Part shown: positions 40,813-49,296 of the stretch, in pieces
How the letters are laid out: each line of letters opens with the position of its first letter
How positions within the stretch are numbered: the first letter of the stretch is position 1
The notes under the pieces: model-generated
What the model was told of the DNA's origin: nothing
Seen by the model: the letters and a program-made list of their open reading frames with translations, nothing else
The model's database searches: none
NCBI GenBank assembly: GCA_045636925.1
Contig: JAZTYK010000028.1
Location: 1-61,485 of the forward strand
Direction of reading: 5' to 3'
Length of the DNA: 61,485 nucleotides
Origin: JAZTYK01 sp045636925
GTDB lineage: Bacteria; Bacillota; Clostridia; Oscillospirales; Butyricicoccaceae
Made by a program: the position numbers and the translations under genes

Positions 40813-42519
40813 TTATTTCTTCTTTTTCAGCAGGTAATAGGTCAGACCTGCGGCAGCGCCCACCAATGCCACACCAGCGCCAATGGCCAAACCGGTGGCA
40901 ACGGGCTTGCTGACAGGCAAGTTCCATTCCTTTTCGGGCTCTTCGATGGTCAGCAGTGCAGAACCCCACTCAGCGGTGTACATGGTGCCGCTGTTGTCAA
41001 TGACATACAGGGTAAAGCCGCGACCCTCGCCAAACAGCAGTTCCATGGTGGCCTCGTCAAAGCGCAGGCAGCCCTCCTCGGTGATGGTAAATCCGTCATA
41101 GCGGAAGACATGGTTTGCGGTGCAGCGGCGGCAAGAGCAGGGCAGTTCGGTCTCCTCACCTTCCACAAAGTAGCAGATGCTGCCGTGCTGGCCAAAGACC
41201 TTGCGGCGACCCTCCAGGAAGTCTGCGGGGATCTTCACCTGGCCGGCTTCGCTGTACAGGGCAAAGGTGTTTTCTTCACCGTCTACAGCCTGCAGGGCAG
41301 CCGGAATATAGGTGCGGGGATATGCGCCGGCATTCTTTTCCTTGTCGTGCAGGATATAGGTGGCGCGGCGATACCAGGCGCGGCTCAGCTGAGACTCACG
41401 GTATTCACGGTGCGCAACTTCCTTGTCGCTATAAGCGGCAGGATCGTTGGCCAGATAGACATACTCGCCCAGATCCTCGTTATAGTAATAGCCCACGATG
41501 GTGATCAGATGACCGCCCACGTTGCAGGGGGCATTCTCCAGATAAGGATACTTGCCGTCGGGATCCTTGCTGTACTTGACAGACAGACCCACGCCGTAGC
41601 CCTTGGCAATTTCCTGACGGATGGCCTCAAAGCTGGCATAGCTGACATAGCTTTCATAACCGAAAGCACCGGCAGCAGCGGTGGTAAAGCTCCAGTTGCC
41701 GTTGCCGCCAAAGCCATAGTCAAAGTTCATCAGCGTGGTGTCTTCGGGCAGAATATCATCGCCCTGACCGTTCATCAGCATGGTGATGGAGGTGGCAGAG
41801 CAAATAACGCCGCCGTAATCGGGGTCACGCTTGCGCTGAGAAATGGCAGGGGTCTCCAGCAGCATAGCGGGAGGTGCATCCACAGACTCCTCCAGATACG
41901 TGCAGGTGTCCCACCAGTCCTCATTGTTGGTGTCCTTCCAGGTGGCATACAGCAGACGCAGCACGGGCATTGCCTCAGCCTCGTCCACAGCGCGCAGCAC
42001 AGCCTTCAGCTGGAATGCCTTGGCCACATAGCTGCCGCGGATCAGCAGAGAACTGTCGCCACCGCCGGAGTAGGAATAGGCATATGCCCAACCGTTCTGC
42101 TCTTCGCTGTCCTGACGGGGATGGCTGTCCATGCACTCGGGGCAGGAACGTGCGATAAAGGGACTCCATTCGCCCCAGGTGATCCAATCTGTCCAACCGT
42201 CATATTCCTTGCCCTCACGGTCTGCCCAACCGTCATACTCGGGGATATACGCACGACCAAACACCTCGACACTGGTACCCTTGGGGGTATCGCTGTTCCA
42301 GGAGGCAATCAGATCGTTAAAGGCAGAAGTTTCATAAACGGGGGAGAGGAACTCGCCGCGACCGGCTTTCTTCAGTCGGACTGCGCCGTCGCCAATGCTG
42401 CCAACATACTCCAAATTAAACAGTTGGCCCTGCTGAAAATCCTTACCGGTGGTGATCTTCAACTGATTTCCGGAAACGGAGACCAGTTCAGGGGCGTCGT
42501 TGTTTTGAAACAAAATCAT
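40813..42519 (-). CDS. C39-like papain-fold peptidase with C-terminal membrane anchor
   Basis: 568 residues from ATG 42517-42519 (GGAG nine bases before; ATG 42523-42525 is closer to the site). The middle carries a C39_2-type papain-like domain: Cys240 in GGVICSATS, His337 in VGGHLITIVGYY, Asn358-Asp359 in LANDP. In front is a beta-rich region with many Trp/Tyr and a CPEC pair; behind is a CSCRRC cluster, then a membrane helix at about 542-563 and a KKKK end. There is no N-terminal signal peptide, which is odd for a surface peptidase. Substrate unknown. Confidence 0.78.
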   Translation of the reverse strand: MILFQNNDAPELVSVSGNQLKITTGKDFQQGQLFNLEYVGSIGDGAVRLKKAGRGEFLSPVYETSAFNDLIASWNSDTPKGTSVEVFGRAYIPEYDGWADREGKEYDGWTDWITWGEWSPFIARSCPECMDSHPRQDSEEQNGWAYAYSYSGGGDSSLLIRGSYVAKAFQLKAVLRAVDEAEAMPVLRLLYATWKDTNNEDWWDTCTYLEESVDAPPAMLLETPAISQRKRDPDYGGVICSATSITMLMNGQGDDILPEDTTLMNFDYGFGGNGNWSFTTAAAGAFGYESYVSYASFEAIRQEIAKGYGVGLSVKYSKDPDGKYPYLENAPCNVGGHLITIVGYYYNEDLGEYVYLANDPAAYSDKEVAHREYRESQLSRAWYRRATYILHDKEKNAGAYPRTYIPAALQAVDGEENTFALYSEAGQVKIPADFLEGRRKVFGQHGSICYFVEGEETELPCSCRRCTANHVFRYDGFTITEEGCLRFDEATMELLFGEGRGFTLYVIDNSGTMYTAEWGSALLTIEEPEKEWNLPVSKPVATGLAIGAGVALVGAAAGLTYYLLKKKK

Positions 42520-42591
42520 GTTCATTCGCTCCTTTTTTCTATTTCCATAGGTTTCAATCCATAAAAAGATGCTATTTGGTATTCTATTCCT

Positions 42592-42620
42592 ATCATACGA
42601 TATTTTATACAAAAATGCAA
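42592..42620 (-). promoter_or_regulatory. Promoter of the C39-like gene
   Basis: Minus strand: -35 TTGCAT (42615-42620), 17-base spacer, -10 TATGAT (42592-42597). Confidence 0.75.
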
Positions 42621-42632
42621 GCAATCCTCACG

Positions 42633-42661
42633 TTGCATTGCCATGTACTTTGGGCTATAAT
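42633..42661 (+). promoter_or_regulatory. Promoter of the first capA gene
   Basis: -35 TTGCAT (42633-42638), 17-base spacer, -10 TATAAT (42656-42661). Back to back with the C39-like promoter; the two -35 boxes are 12 bases apart. Confidence 0.8.
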
Positions 42662-42700
42662 AAAGGTATCATTCATGTTTCACGCCGAAAGGATCGTACT

Positions 42701-43894
42701 ATGAAAAAATATATCGCATTTCTTCTGGCTTGCCTGCTTTTGCTGTGCGCTGCCTGTCAAAAGGCTCCTGGTACAGATGCCGGCGATGAGGTTCCGGGAC
42801 AGAATGATCAGACCGATGGCGGCGATCAGAATCAAAATCCGGATCCGCCACCGCCCGAAACCATCACCATCCGCTTAACTGCCGTGGGGGACAATCTGCT
42901 GCACGACTCCGTCAGCTACAGTGCGCAGGCGCAAGACGGAAGCTTTGATTATTCTGTGCTGTATCAGCACGTTGCCCCCATGGTGCAGCAAAGCGACCTG
43001 ACCTTCATCAATCAAGAGGTCATGCTGACCGGGCAGGTGTCCCCATACCCAAACATTGCGGCAAGGGGCGAATGCGCGCAGGCATTGAAAGCAGCCGGCT
43101 TTGACATTATCAACCTGGCCACCAATCATACGCTGGACAAGGGCATCGCCGGACTGGAGGCCAGCCTGCAAAATATTCATGCCCAGAACTTCGCTGCCGT
43201 CACCGGTGCATTCCGCACCGAGGACGAATCCAAGCGGCAGATCATCGTCCAGCAGCAGGGCATCCGTTTTGGTTTTCTTGCTTATACCTATGACATCAAC
43301 GGCAAGGGCCTTTCCGCAGAAGATGCCTGGCGCGTTGCCCTCATCGAGGAAGAAAAGATCCGTACCGAAGTATCCGCCCTGCGGCAGAACTGCGACTATC
43401 TGGTGGTTTCGCTGCATTGGGGTAAGGAGTACAAAGATGTGCAGAATGCCGAGCAAGAGCGTCTGGCACAGCTGATGGCAGAACTGGGCACCGATCTGGT
43501 CATCGGCACCCACCCCCATGTACTGCAGCCGGCTGCCTGGTATGACCGTCCCGATGGCGGAAAGATGTACTGCACCTATTCTCTGGGCAACTTTATCTCC
43601 AACCAGCGTAAATGGGCCACCATGCTGGGCGGTATGCTGGATATCACCCTGGAGTTTGCAGAAGACGGCACGCTGAAGCAGGTGGTGGATGCCGGTGTTA
43701 TCCCCACTGTTACCCATTACGAAACCACGGCTGCCGGTTCCCGGGGACATCGGGTCTATCTGCTGGAGGATTATACCCAGGCACTGGCTGAGGCGCACGG
43801 CATCCGCGATCATGCCGGTGCGCTGACCCTGGAATGGCTGCAGAATCACGCTTCTGCGGTGCTGGGAGACCATCTCCGTCAATGGAAAAAATAA
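42701..43894 (+). CDS. CapA-family lipoprotein (first copy)
   Basis: 397 residues. Lipoprotein signal with lipobox LCAAC (Cys at about 20), an acidic Q/D/N/P-rich linker to about residue 52, then the CapA metallophosphatase-like domain: IRLTAVGDNLLHDSV, LATNHTLDKG, VVSLHWGKEY and VIGTHPHVLQP. Family members are tied to poly-gamma-glutamate or capsule synthesis, but no capB or capC is here. GAAAGGAT before ATG 42701-42703. A frame open from 42569 is upstream of the promoter. Paralog of the next gene. Confidence 0.9.
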   Translation: MKKYIAFLLACLLLLCAACQKAPGTDAGDEVPGQNDQTDGGDQNQNPDPPPPETITIRLTAVGDNLLHDSVSYSAQAQDGSFDYSVLYQHVAPMVQQSDLTFINQEVMLTGQVSPYPNIAARGECAQALKAAGFDIINLATNHTLDKGIAGLEASLQNIHAQNFAAVTGAFRTEDESKRQIIVQQQGIRFGFLAYTYDINGKGLSAEDAWRVALIEEEKIRTEVSALRQNCDYLVVSLHWGKEYKDVQNAEQERLAQLMAELGTDLVIGTHPHVLQPAAWYDRPDGGKMYCTYSLGNFISNQRKWATMLGGMLDITLEFAEDGTLKQVVDAGVIPTVTHYETTAAGSRGHRVYLLEDYTQALAEAHGIRDHAGALTLEWLQNHASAVLGDHLRQWKK

Positions 43895-43913
43895 CCGCAT
43901 GATTTCCACAAAA

Positions 43914-43951
43914 AATCGGCAATTTCTCACTCTTTAGAGAAATTGCCGATT
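43914..43951 (+). terminator. Terminator of the first capA gene
   Basis: AATCGGCAATTTCTC and GAGAAATTGCCGATT arms around ACTCTTTA. Its last two bases touch the -35 of the next promoter. Confidence 0.85.
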
Positions 43952-43978
43952 GCTTTTACTGTCGTTTTTTTGTATGAT
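43950..43978 (+). promoter_or_regulatory. Promoter of the second capA operon
   Basis: -35 TTGCTT (43950-43955), 17-base spacer, -10 TATGAT (43973-43978). Confidence 0.65.
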
Positions 43979-44061
43979 TATGATATGGATACGTATGCCC
44001 CTTTGCGCCTCGTTTTCAACAAAGATGAGCGACTAGATACAGAAAGGACAGGTGGGATAGG

Positions 44062-45291
44062 ATGAAGCTGAAACGTTGTGCTGCATTCCTTCTGGCAGTG
44101 CTGATGTTGTGCACAACAGCTGCCTGTACTCCCGTGCAAAACCCTGAGCAACAGGGTCCCAATACCGACGTTACCGACCCGGACCAAAACGGTCAGGGCA
44201 ATGAAAATACCGGCACAGGCAACACCGACCCCGATCCCAAGCCCAAGCCCCAGCCGGTGACCATTCGCATCACCGCAGCCGGTGACAACCTGCTGCACGA
44301 CCCCATCAGCAAGCTCGCCAAGCAGCCTGATGGCACCTATGATTATACCTACATTTACAAAGATGTGAAAAAGTTCTTCCAGGGCAGTGACATTGCCTAT
44401 ATCAACGAAGAAGTCATGCTTTGTGATGTGGTTGCCAACTATCCCCGTTTTTCTGCCATGAGCAGCGTTGCCGATGCCCTGCTGGATACCGGATTCAACG
44501 TCATCAATCTGGCTACCAATCACAGCTTGGATCGGGGCGTTTCCGGTCTGGAGCTTTGTCTGAAAAATGTACACGCTCGTGACTTTGATGCCGTACTGGG
44601 CGCATTCCGTACGGAAGAAGAATCCACCCAGCAGATCATCATCGAGAAAAAGGGCATTCGCTTCGGCTTTTTGTCCTACACCTACGGTCTCAACGGGCTT
44701 AAGCTGCCTGCAGGCAAAGAGTGGATGGTCTCGCTGATCGAAGAAGAAAAGATCCGTACTGAAGCATCTGCCTTGCGTGAGAACTGCGATTACATGATCG
44801 TTTCGATACACTGGGGTAACGAGTACCAAACCAAGCAGAATGCTACCCAGGAGAACCTGGCAGCGCTGCTGGCAGAGGTGGGCACCGATCTGGTCATCGG
44901 CACCCATCCCCACGTCATTCAGCCTGCTGTGTGGTACGACCGGCCCGATGGCGGCAAGATGTACTGCGTGTATTCCTTGGGCAACTTTGTATCCAACCAG
45001 CACAGGCTGGATACCATGCTGGGCGGTCTGCTGGATATGACGCTGGAGTTTGACGCCACCACCGGCCAGCTGATTTCCGTGATCGATGCCGGTGTTGTGC
45101 CTGTGGTGATGCATTTCCAAAACAGCTTCAAGGTACAAAGCGCCTATCTGCTGGAGGATTACACCACCGATCTGGCCGCGGCGCATGGTATCAAAAAATA
45201 CACCAGCCCGTTGACCACCAAGTATCTGAATGACCTTGCCAACAAAGTGCTGGGTGACCAGCGCCGCACATGGGGTGAAGCCAATGACTGA
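44062..45291 (+). CDS. CapA-family lipoprotein (second copy)
   Basis: 409 residues. Lipobox TTAAC, a long linker rich in Asn, Gly, Thr, Asp and Pro (about residues 22-68), then the CapA domain with IRITAAGDNLLHDPI, LATNHSLDRG, VSIHWGNEY and VIGTHPHVIQP. Very similar to the first copy over the whole domain, so a recent tandem duplication is likely; the linkers differ. Its end overlaps the dus start by 8 bases, so it opens the operon capA-dus-sigma-anti-sigma. Confidence 0.9.
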   Translation: MKLKRCAAFLLAVLMLCTTAACTPVQNPEQQGPNTDVTDPDQNGQGNENTGTGNTDPDPKPKPQPVTIRITAAGDNLLHDPISKLAKQPDGTYDYTYIYKDVKKFFQGSDIAYINEEVMLCDVVANYPRFSAMSSVADALLDTGFNVINLATNHSLDRGVSGLELCLKNVHARDFDAVLGAFRTEEESTQQIIIEKKGIRFGFLSYTYGLNGLKLPAGKEWMVSLIEEEKIRTEASALRENCDYMIVSIHWGNEYQTKQNATQENLAALLAEVGTDLVIGTHPHVIQPAVWYDRPDGGKMYCVYSLGNFVSNQHRLDTMLGGLLDMTLEFDATTGQLISVIDAGVVPVVMHFQNSFKVQSAYLLEDYTTDLAAAHGIKKYTSPLTTKYLNDLANKVLGDQRRTWGEAND

Positions 45292-46276
45292 GTTTTGTGG
45301 CATGCAGCTTGCTGCGCCTTTCTTCCTGGCACCCATGGCAGGGGTCACTGATTCCCCCTTCCGCACTGTTTGTGCCCAAGCCGGGGCGGCATTGACCTAT
45401 ACCGAAATGATCAGTGCCAAGGCGCTCGCTTACCGGGATAAAAAAACATTCCATCTGATGCAGCTGTGGGATGACCCTGCACCCTGCATCGTGCAGCTTT
45501 TTGGCAGCGAGCCCGAGATTATGGCAGAGGCCGCTGCGATTGCCGCCGAGGTTACCAAGACGCCGGCCATTGACATCAATATGGGCTGTCCCGTGCCTAA
45601 AGTGGCAGGACATGGCGAGGGCAGCGCTTTGATGGGGGACATGCCCCGTGCCGAGGCCATTATCCGCGCGGTGAAACAGGCTTCGCCCGTTCCGGTGACC
45701 GTCAAGTTCCGTGCCGGTCTCAGTGACGATACGATTAACGCGGTGGAGTTTGCAAAGATGGCAGAAGCCGCTGGTGCCGATGCCCTTGCGGTGCATGGCC
45801 GCACCCGAGAGCAGATGTATCGTGGGCGCAGTGACCGTGGCATCATCGCCAGCGTCAAGCAGTCCACACGGTTGCCGGTGATTGCCAGCGGCGATGCCCT
45901 TTCTGCCGCCGATTGTATGGAGATCCTCCGCGATACCGGCGCTGATTCCGTGATGATCGCCCGGGGCGCGCAGGGCAACCCGCTGATTTTTGCCGATTGC
46001 CTTGCCCTTTGGCAGGGCAAGCCGCTGCCCCAGCATACGCCGGAAGAAGTTGTGTCTTTGATGCGCCAACAGGCAGAGCTTTGCGCTGCGCGCAAAGGCG
46101 AATCGGCCATGGTAGAAATGCGGAAACACGGTCTGTGGTATTTAGACCGCTTCCGTGCCGGACGCAGACTCAAGCCGGAAATGTCGATGATTTCCACGCT
46201 GGCCCAGTTCCATGCCATCTGTGATCAGATTTTGGAACAGGGACTTCGCTGTAAAAAAGGAGATGATACGCTGTGA
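45284..46276 (+). CDS. dusB: tRNA-dihydrouridine synthase (DusB type)
   Basis: 330 residues, FMN-binding TIM barrel followed by a helical domain. FLAPMAGVTDSPFR at the start, the catalytic Cys in IDINMGCPVPKV, VTVKFRAG, ALAVHGRTREQMYRG and VIASGD are family motifs. Reduces uridines in the D loop of tRNA with NADPH. ATG 45284-45286 inside the end of capA (GGGGTGA site); a longer frame to 45230 is not favoured. Its TGA overlaps the sigma gene start. Confidence 0.94.
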   Translation: MTEFCGMQLAAPFFLAPMAGVTDSPFRTVCAQAGAALTYTEMISAKALAYRDKKTFHLMQLWDDPAPCIVQLFGSEPEIMAEAAAIAAEVTKTPAIDINMGCPVPKVAGHGEGSALMGDMPRAEAIIRAVKQASPVPVTVKFRAGLSDDTINAVEFAKMAEAAGADALAVHGRTREQMYRGRSDRGIIASVKQSTRLPVIASGDALSAADCMEILRDTGADSVMIARGAQGNPLIFADCLALWQGKPLPQHTPEEVVSLMRQQAELCAARKGESAMVEMRKHGLWYLDRFRAGRRLKPEMSMISTLAQFHAICDQILEQGLRCKKGDDTL

Positions 46277-46884
46277 CATCTGATCTGGATCTGATGCGTA
46301 AAGCAACAGAAGGCGACGAGCAGGCTTTTGAGACCCTGGTCAGCCGCTACGAGGGTAAAATCTATCATATGGCGCTGCGTTATACCGGTGACGCAGAAGA
46401 GGCGTTGGATATTACCCAAGAGGTTTTTCTGCGCATGTATCGCAGTATGACCGAGTTCCAGGGCAACAGCAGCGTAAGCACCTGGGTCTACCGTATTGCG
46501 GATAATGTCTGCAAAGATGTGATGCGTCGCGTCAGCAGCCGCGCAGCTGTCCTGCCCGCGGCAACCGATACCGAAGACCCTTATGAGATCGAAATCCCCG
46601 ATCTTCGGTACAATCCGGAAAGCGTGTATGACCGTGCCGCCCTGCGGGAAACCATTGTAGATGCAATTTCTTCTTTGCCCGAGCATATGCGCAAGGCTAT
46701 TATTCTTCGTGAGATTGCGGGTTTCAGTTATGAAGAAATCGCAGAATGCCTGGATCTGGAAATGGGTACTGTAAAATCCCGCATCGCCCGTGGACGCGAT
46801 AAGCTCAGAATATTTTTGTCAAGAACCGGGAACAAAACCGAGCAGAATCCGTCTAAAGACAAGAAGGGAGGTGTGCGCAAATGA
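46273..46884 (+). CDS. ECF-type RNA polymerase sigma factor
   Basis: 203 residues. Region 2 (about residues 12-80: DEQAFETLVSRYEGKIYHMA in part, ALDITQEVFLRMY) and region 4 (about 130-185: LPEHMRKAIILREIAGFSYEEIA in part, TVKSRIARGRDKLR). The C-terminus is basic and unstructured. The GTG start overlaps the dus TGA; AAGGAG lies ten bases before. It is followed by its anti-sigma factor, overlapping by ATGA. It resembles the SigW/RpoE group that answers envelope stress; its target promoter is unknown. Confidence 0.93.
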   Translation: MTSDLDLMRKATEGDEQAFETLVSRYEGKIYHMALRYTGDAEEALDITQEVFLRMYRSMTEFQGNSSVSTWVYRIADNVCKDVMRRVSSRAAVLPAATDTEDPYEIEIPDLRYNPESVYDRAALRETIVDAISSLPEHMRKAIILREIAGFSYEEIAECLDLEMGTVKSRIARGRDKLRIFLSRTGNKTEQNPSKDKKGGVRK

Positions 46885-47714
46885 GCAAGACCTGTCAGGA
46901 AATCATCGAACTGATGAACTTGTATTTGGATGGCCGCTTATCCGGTGGACAGTATCAGGAATTAGCCAAGCATCTGGCAGAGTGTGAGCATTGCAGCAAG
47001 CGCATGAAATACCTCCGGGTGATCTCTTCCGAGGTTCGTGCCGACCGTCCCGCCATGCCCAATGATCTGCACAACAGCATCATGAGCTATATTGCCAAGG
47101 CCAATCAGCCGGCACCCGAACGCAAGGTCTTTTCTTTCGCCAAATGGAAGAAGCCTCTGGCCATTTGTGCCGCCGTACTGGTACTGGTCATTGTTGCGCC
47201 TGTGGCATGGACGCTCAGCAATCCGGTGGACGCGACCATTCCCAATCAAGCGACAGCGGGCAATTGGTTCAGCCAGCTGATCCAAAGTCTGAATCCCTTT
47301 GACAAAGGGGATGCGGATGAAGATGCAGGATCCGACGCAGACAAGCCGGATGGCAGCAATCAAGGAGACGACGGTACAAGTGCTACCGATCCCGGACAAA
47401 GCGGATTCGGCGAGGGGGATAAGTCTCAGGCAGCGTACACGGTACCTGCACTCAAGACCAACGAGCGGTTTGCCAATTACATTGTTGCAACCGGAACGGT
47501 ATTGGATATTTCAACACACTTTGACCTGCGAAGCGTCCAGGTGAATCCGGAAGATGGCAGTATTTATGTATATCTGTCCAATGATGCCGGCTCTTTGGCC
47601 CAGGTTTACACCAGCATTCGGCATATGGGGCTGACCTTGCAACTCAATGTCAGGGGTCTGCCTGAGATGGACGAGGCTGCACCCGAAATCCTGTTTTTAA
47701 TCTTCCCCAAATAA
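46881..47714 (+). CDS. Zinc-finger anti-sigma factor, single-pass membrane protein
   Basis: 277 residues. The N-terminal ZAS domain has H31-x3-C35-x2-C38. One membrane helix lies at about residues 93-113, followed by an extracytoplasmic region with an acidic, low-complexity stretch (about 140-185) and a C-terminal folded domain of about 85 residues. Should hold the sigma factor encoded before it until a signal outside the membrane triggers release or proteolysis. GGGAGG before the ATG. Confidence 0.88.
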   Translation: MSKTCQEIIELMNLYLDGRLSGGQYQELAKHLAECEHCSKRMKYLRVISSEVRADRPAMPNDLHNSIMSYIAKANQPAPERKVFSFAKWKKPLAICAAVLVLVIVAPVAWTLSNPVDATIPNQATAGNWFSQLIQSLNPFDKGDADEDAGSDADKPDGSNQGDDGTSATDPGQSGFGEGDKSQAAYTVPALKTNERFANYIVATGTVLDISTHFDLRSVQVNPEDGSIYVYLSNDAGSLAQVYTSIRHMGLTLQLNVRGLPEMDEAAPEILFLIFPK

Positions 47715-47727
47715 AGAATCTCTTCCG

Positions 47728-47760
47728 GCGCCCGTGGCATATCAAGGCCACGGGCGCTTT
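47728..47760 (+). terminator. Terminator of the capA-dus-sigma operon
   Basis: GCGCCCGTGGC and GCCACGGGCGC arms around ATATCAAG, followed by TTTG. Confidence 0.82.
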
Positions 47761-47775
47761 GTATTGGCATAAAAT

Positions 47776-47804
47776 GCATCTTTTCCCAGTTTTGACGCAT
47801 ACTA
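47776..47804 (+). promoter_or_regulatory. Candidate sigma-G promoter of the gerA operon
   Basis: -10 CATACTA (47798-47804) fits the forespore sigma-G form CATnnTA exactly. GCATC (47776-47780) matches 4 of 5 positions of the -35 form, with a 17-base spacer. No sigma-A promoter is seen between the terminator and gerA. The leader would be very short. Confidence 0.55.
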
Positions 47805-47823
47805 CCTGCCAGGAGGTGGTGTT

Positions 47824-49296
47824 ATGAGCCATCGGGAAGCGGTTTCCGCAAGCCTGGAGACCAACATACAAGAAATGACGCGCCGGTTTGGCGAAGACGG
47901 CACGTTGCTTCAGCGGCAGTTTGAACCGGTCAGCAAACGTGGCGGAGGTCTGCAATGCTGTCTGTTTTGCATTGACGGCATGGTAAACTCGGCGCTGATC
48001 AATGACAGTATCATCCGTCCGGTGGTGCTGCTGGAACAGCCCGTGCCTGAAGATACCGACCCTATCCTGTTTTTAGAGCGGCAGGTCATGCAGACCAATG
48101 AGATCCGCAGGGTCAGCAAGTTCTCCGAGCTGATGCCCCGGCTGCTGTACGGTGATACAGTGGTTTTCTGTCAGGGCAGTAAGCAAGCGCTGGTGATCGG
48201 CAGTAAAGGCTTTGTCAAACGCGGTGTTACCGAGCCGCCCAACGAACCCTATTTGAAGGGACCCCGGGAGGGCTTTACCGAGCCGCTGCTGCACAATCTG
48301 GCTATGTTGCGGCGCAAGCTCCGCACTGAAAATCTGCGGTACGAGTACTTTTCTCTGGGGGATACCAGTGGCACGGCTTGCTGTCTGTGCTATCTGGAGG
48401 ATGTGGTAGACCGCCGGGCTTTGGCCGAGCTGCGCCTGCGGCTCAGCAAGGTGCGCATCGACGGTGTAATGGATTCCAACTATGTGGCAGAGCTGATCAG
48501 CGACAGTCATCTGGCGCCGGTGCGCACCACCGGCACCACCGAACGTCCCGATGTGGTGGCGGCCAAGCTGCTGGAGGGACGGATCGCACTGGTGGTGGAC
48601 GGGTCACCGGTGGTAGTGACCGTACCCCATATCCTGCTGGAGCTCTTTCAGGCGGGCGAAGATTATTATGTAAACTATACCTTTGCCGGCATCAACCGAA
48701 TCCTTCGGATCATGGGCTTTTTCCTCAGTATTTCGGTGGCGCCTATTTATCTGGCACTGGTGGGATATCATCAGGAACTGTTGCCCTTGCCGTTGCTGCT
48801 GAGTATTTCGCAGGCCACCCAGGGCGTTCCGTTCCCTGCCATGGTAGAGGTGCTTCTGCTGCTCTTTCAGTTTGAAGTCCTGCGCGAAGCCGGCAGCCGC
48901 ACCACATCCAGTTTGGGGCAAACGCTGTCGGTGGTGGGTGGTCTGGTCATCGGGCAATCGGCGGTAGAGGCTAAAATGGTGGCGGCACCCACCTTGATCA
49001 TAGTGGCCTTTTCCGGCATTACCGGGCTCATTGCGCCAAAACTGAAAAGTGCCGTTTTCCTTAGTCGGCTGCTGCTGATTCTTTTGGCGAACTTTTATGG
49101 GATCTACGGCTACTTTATTGGCTTGGTGCTGTTGCTGGCGTGGGTGGCGCGGCTGAGATCTTTTGGTGTGCCCATGCTGTCGGGACTGCCTCTCAGCCGC
49201 AAGAGCAGTGGCGAAGACAGCTATCTGCGACCGCCCTTCCGCATGATGAAAAAGTTTGGTCGATTTCTGGCAGGATGGGGGAGGTCACAGGTGTGA
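47824..49296 (+). CDS. gerAA: Spore germinant receptor subunit A (GerA family)
   Basis: 490 residues. A cytosolic N-terminal part of about 270 residues, then about five membrane segments between residues 285 and 460, and a basic cytosolic tail. Family features are RRFGEDGTLLQRQFEPV-like start, PKLKSAVF near the end of the membrane domain and the final RPPFRMM. It forms a complex with the B and C subunits in the inner spore membrane and opens on binding of nutrients. GGAGG site. Coupled to the next gene by a GTGA overlap. Symbol by family only. Confidence 0.92.
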   Translation: MSHREAVSASLETNIQEMTRRFGEDGTLLQRQFEPVSKRGGGLQCCLFCIDGMVNSALINDSIIRPVVLLEQPVPEDTDPILFLERQVMQTNEIRRVSKFSELMPRLLYGDTVVFCQGSKQALVIGSKGFVKRGVTEPPNEPYLKGPREGFTEPLLHNLAMLRRKLRTENLRYEYFSLGDTSGTACCLCYLEDVVDRRALAELRLRLSKVRIDGVMDSNYVAELISDSHLAPVRTTGTTERPDVVAAKLLEGRIALVVDGSPVVVTVPHILLELFQAGEDYYVNYTFAGINRILRIMGFFLSISVAPIYLALVGYHQELLPLPLLLSISQATQGVPFPAMVEVLLLLFQFEVLREAGSRTTSSLGQTLSVVGGLVIGQSAVEAKMVAAPTLIIVAFSGITGLIAPKLKSAVFLSRLLLILLANFYGIYGYFIGLVLLLAWVARLRSFGVPMLSGLPLSRKSSGEDSYLRPPFRMMKKFGRFLAGWGRSQV

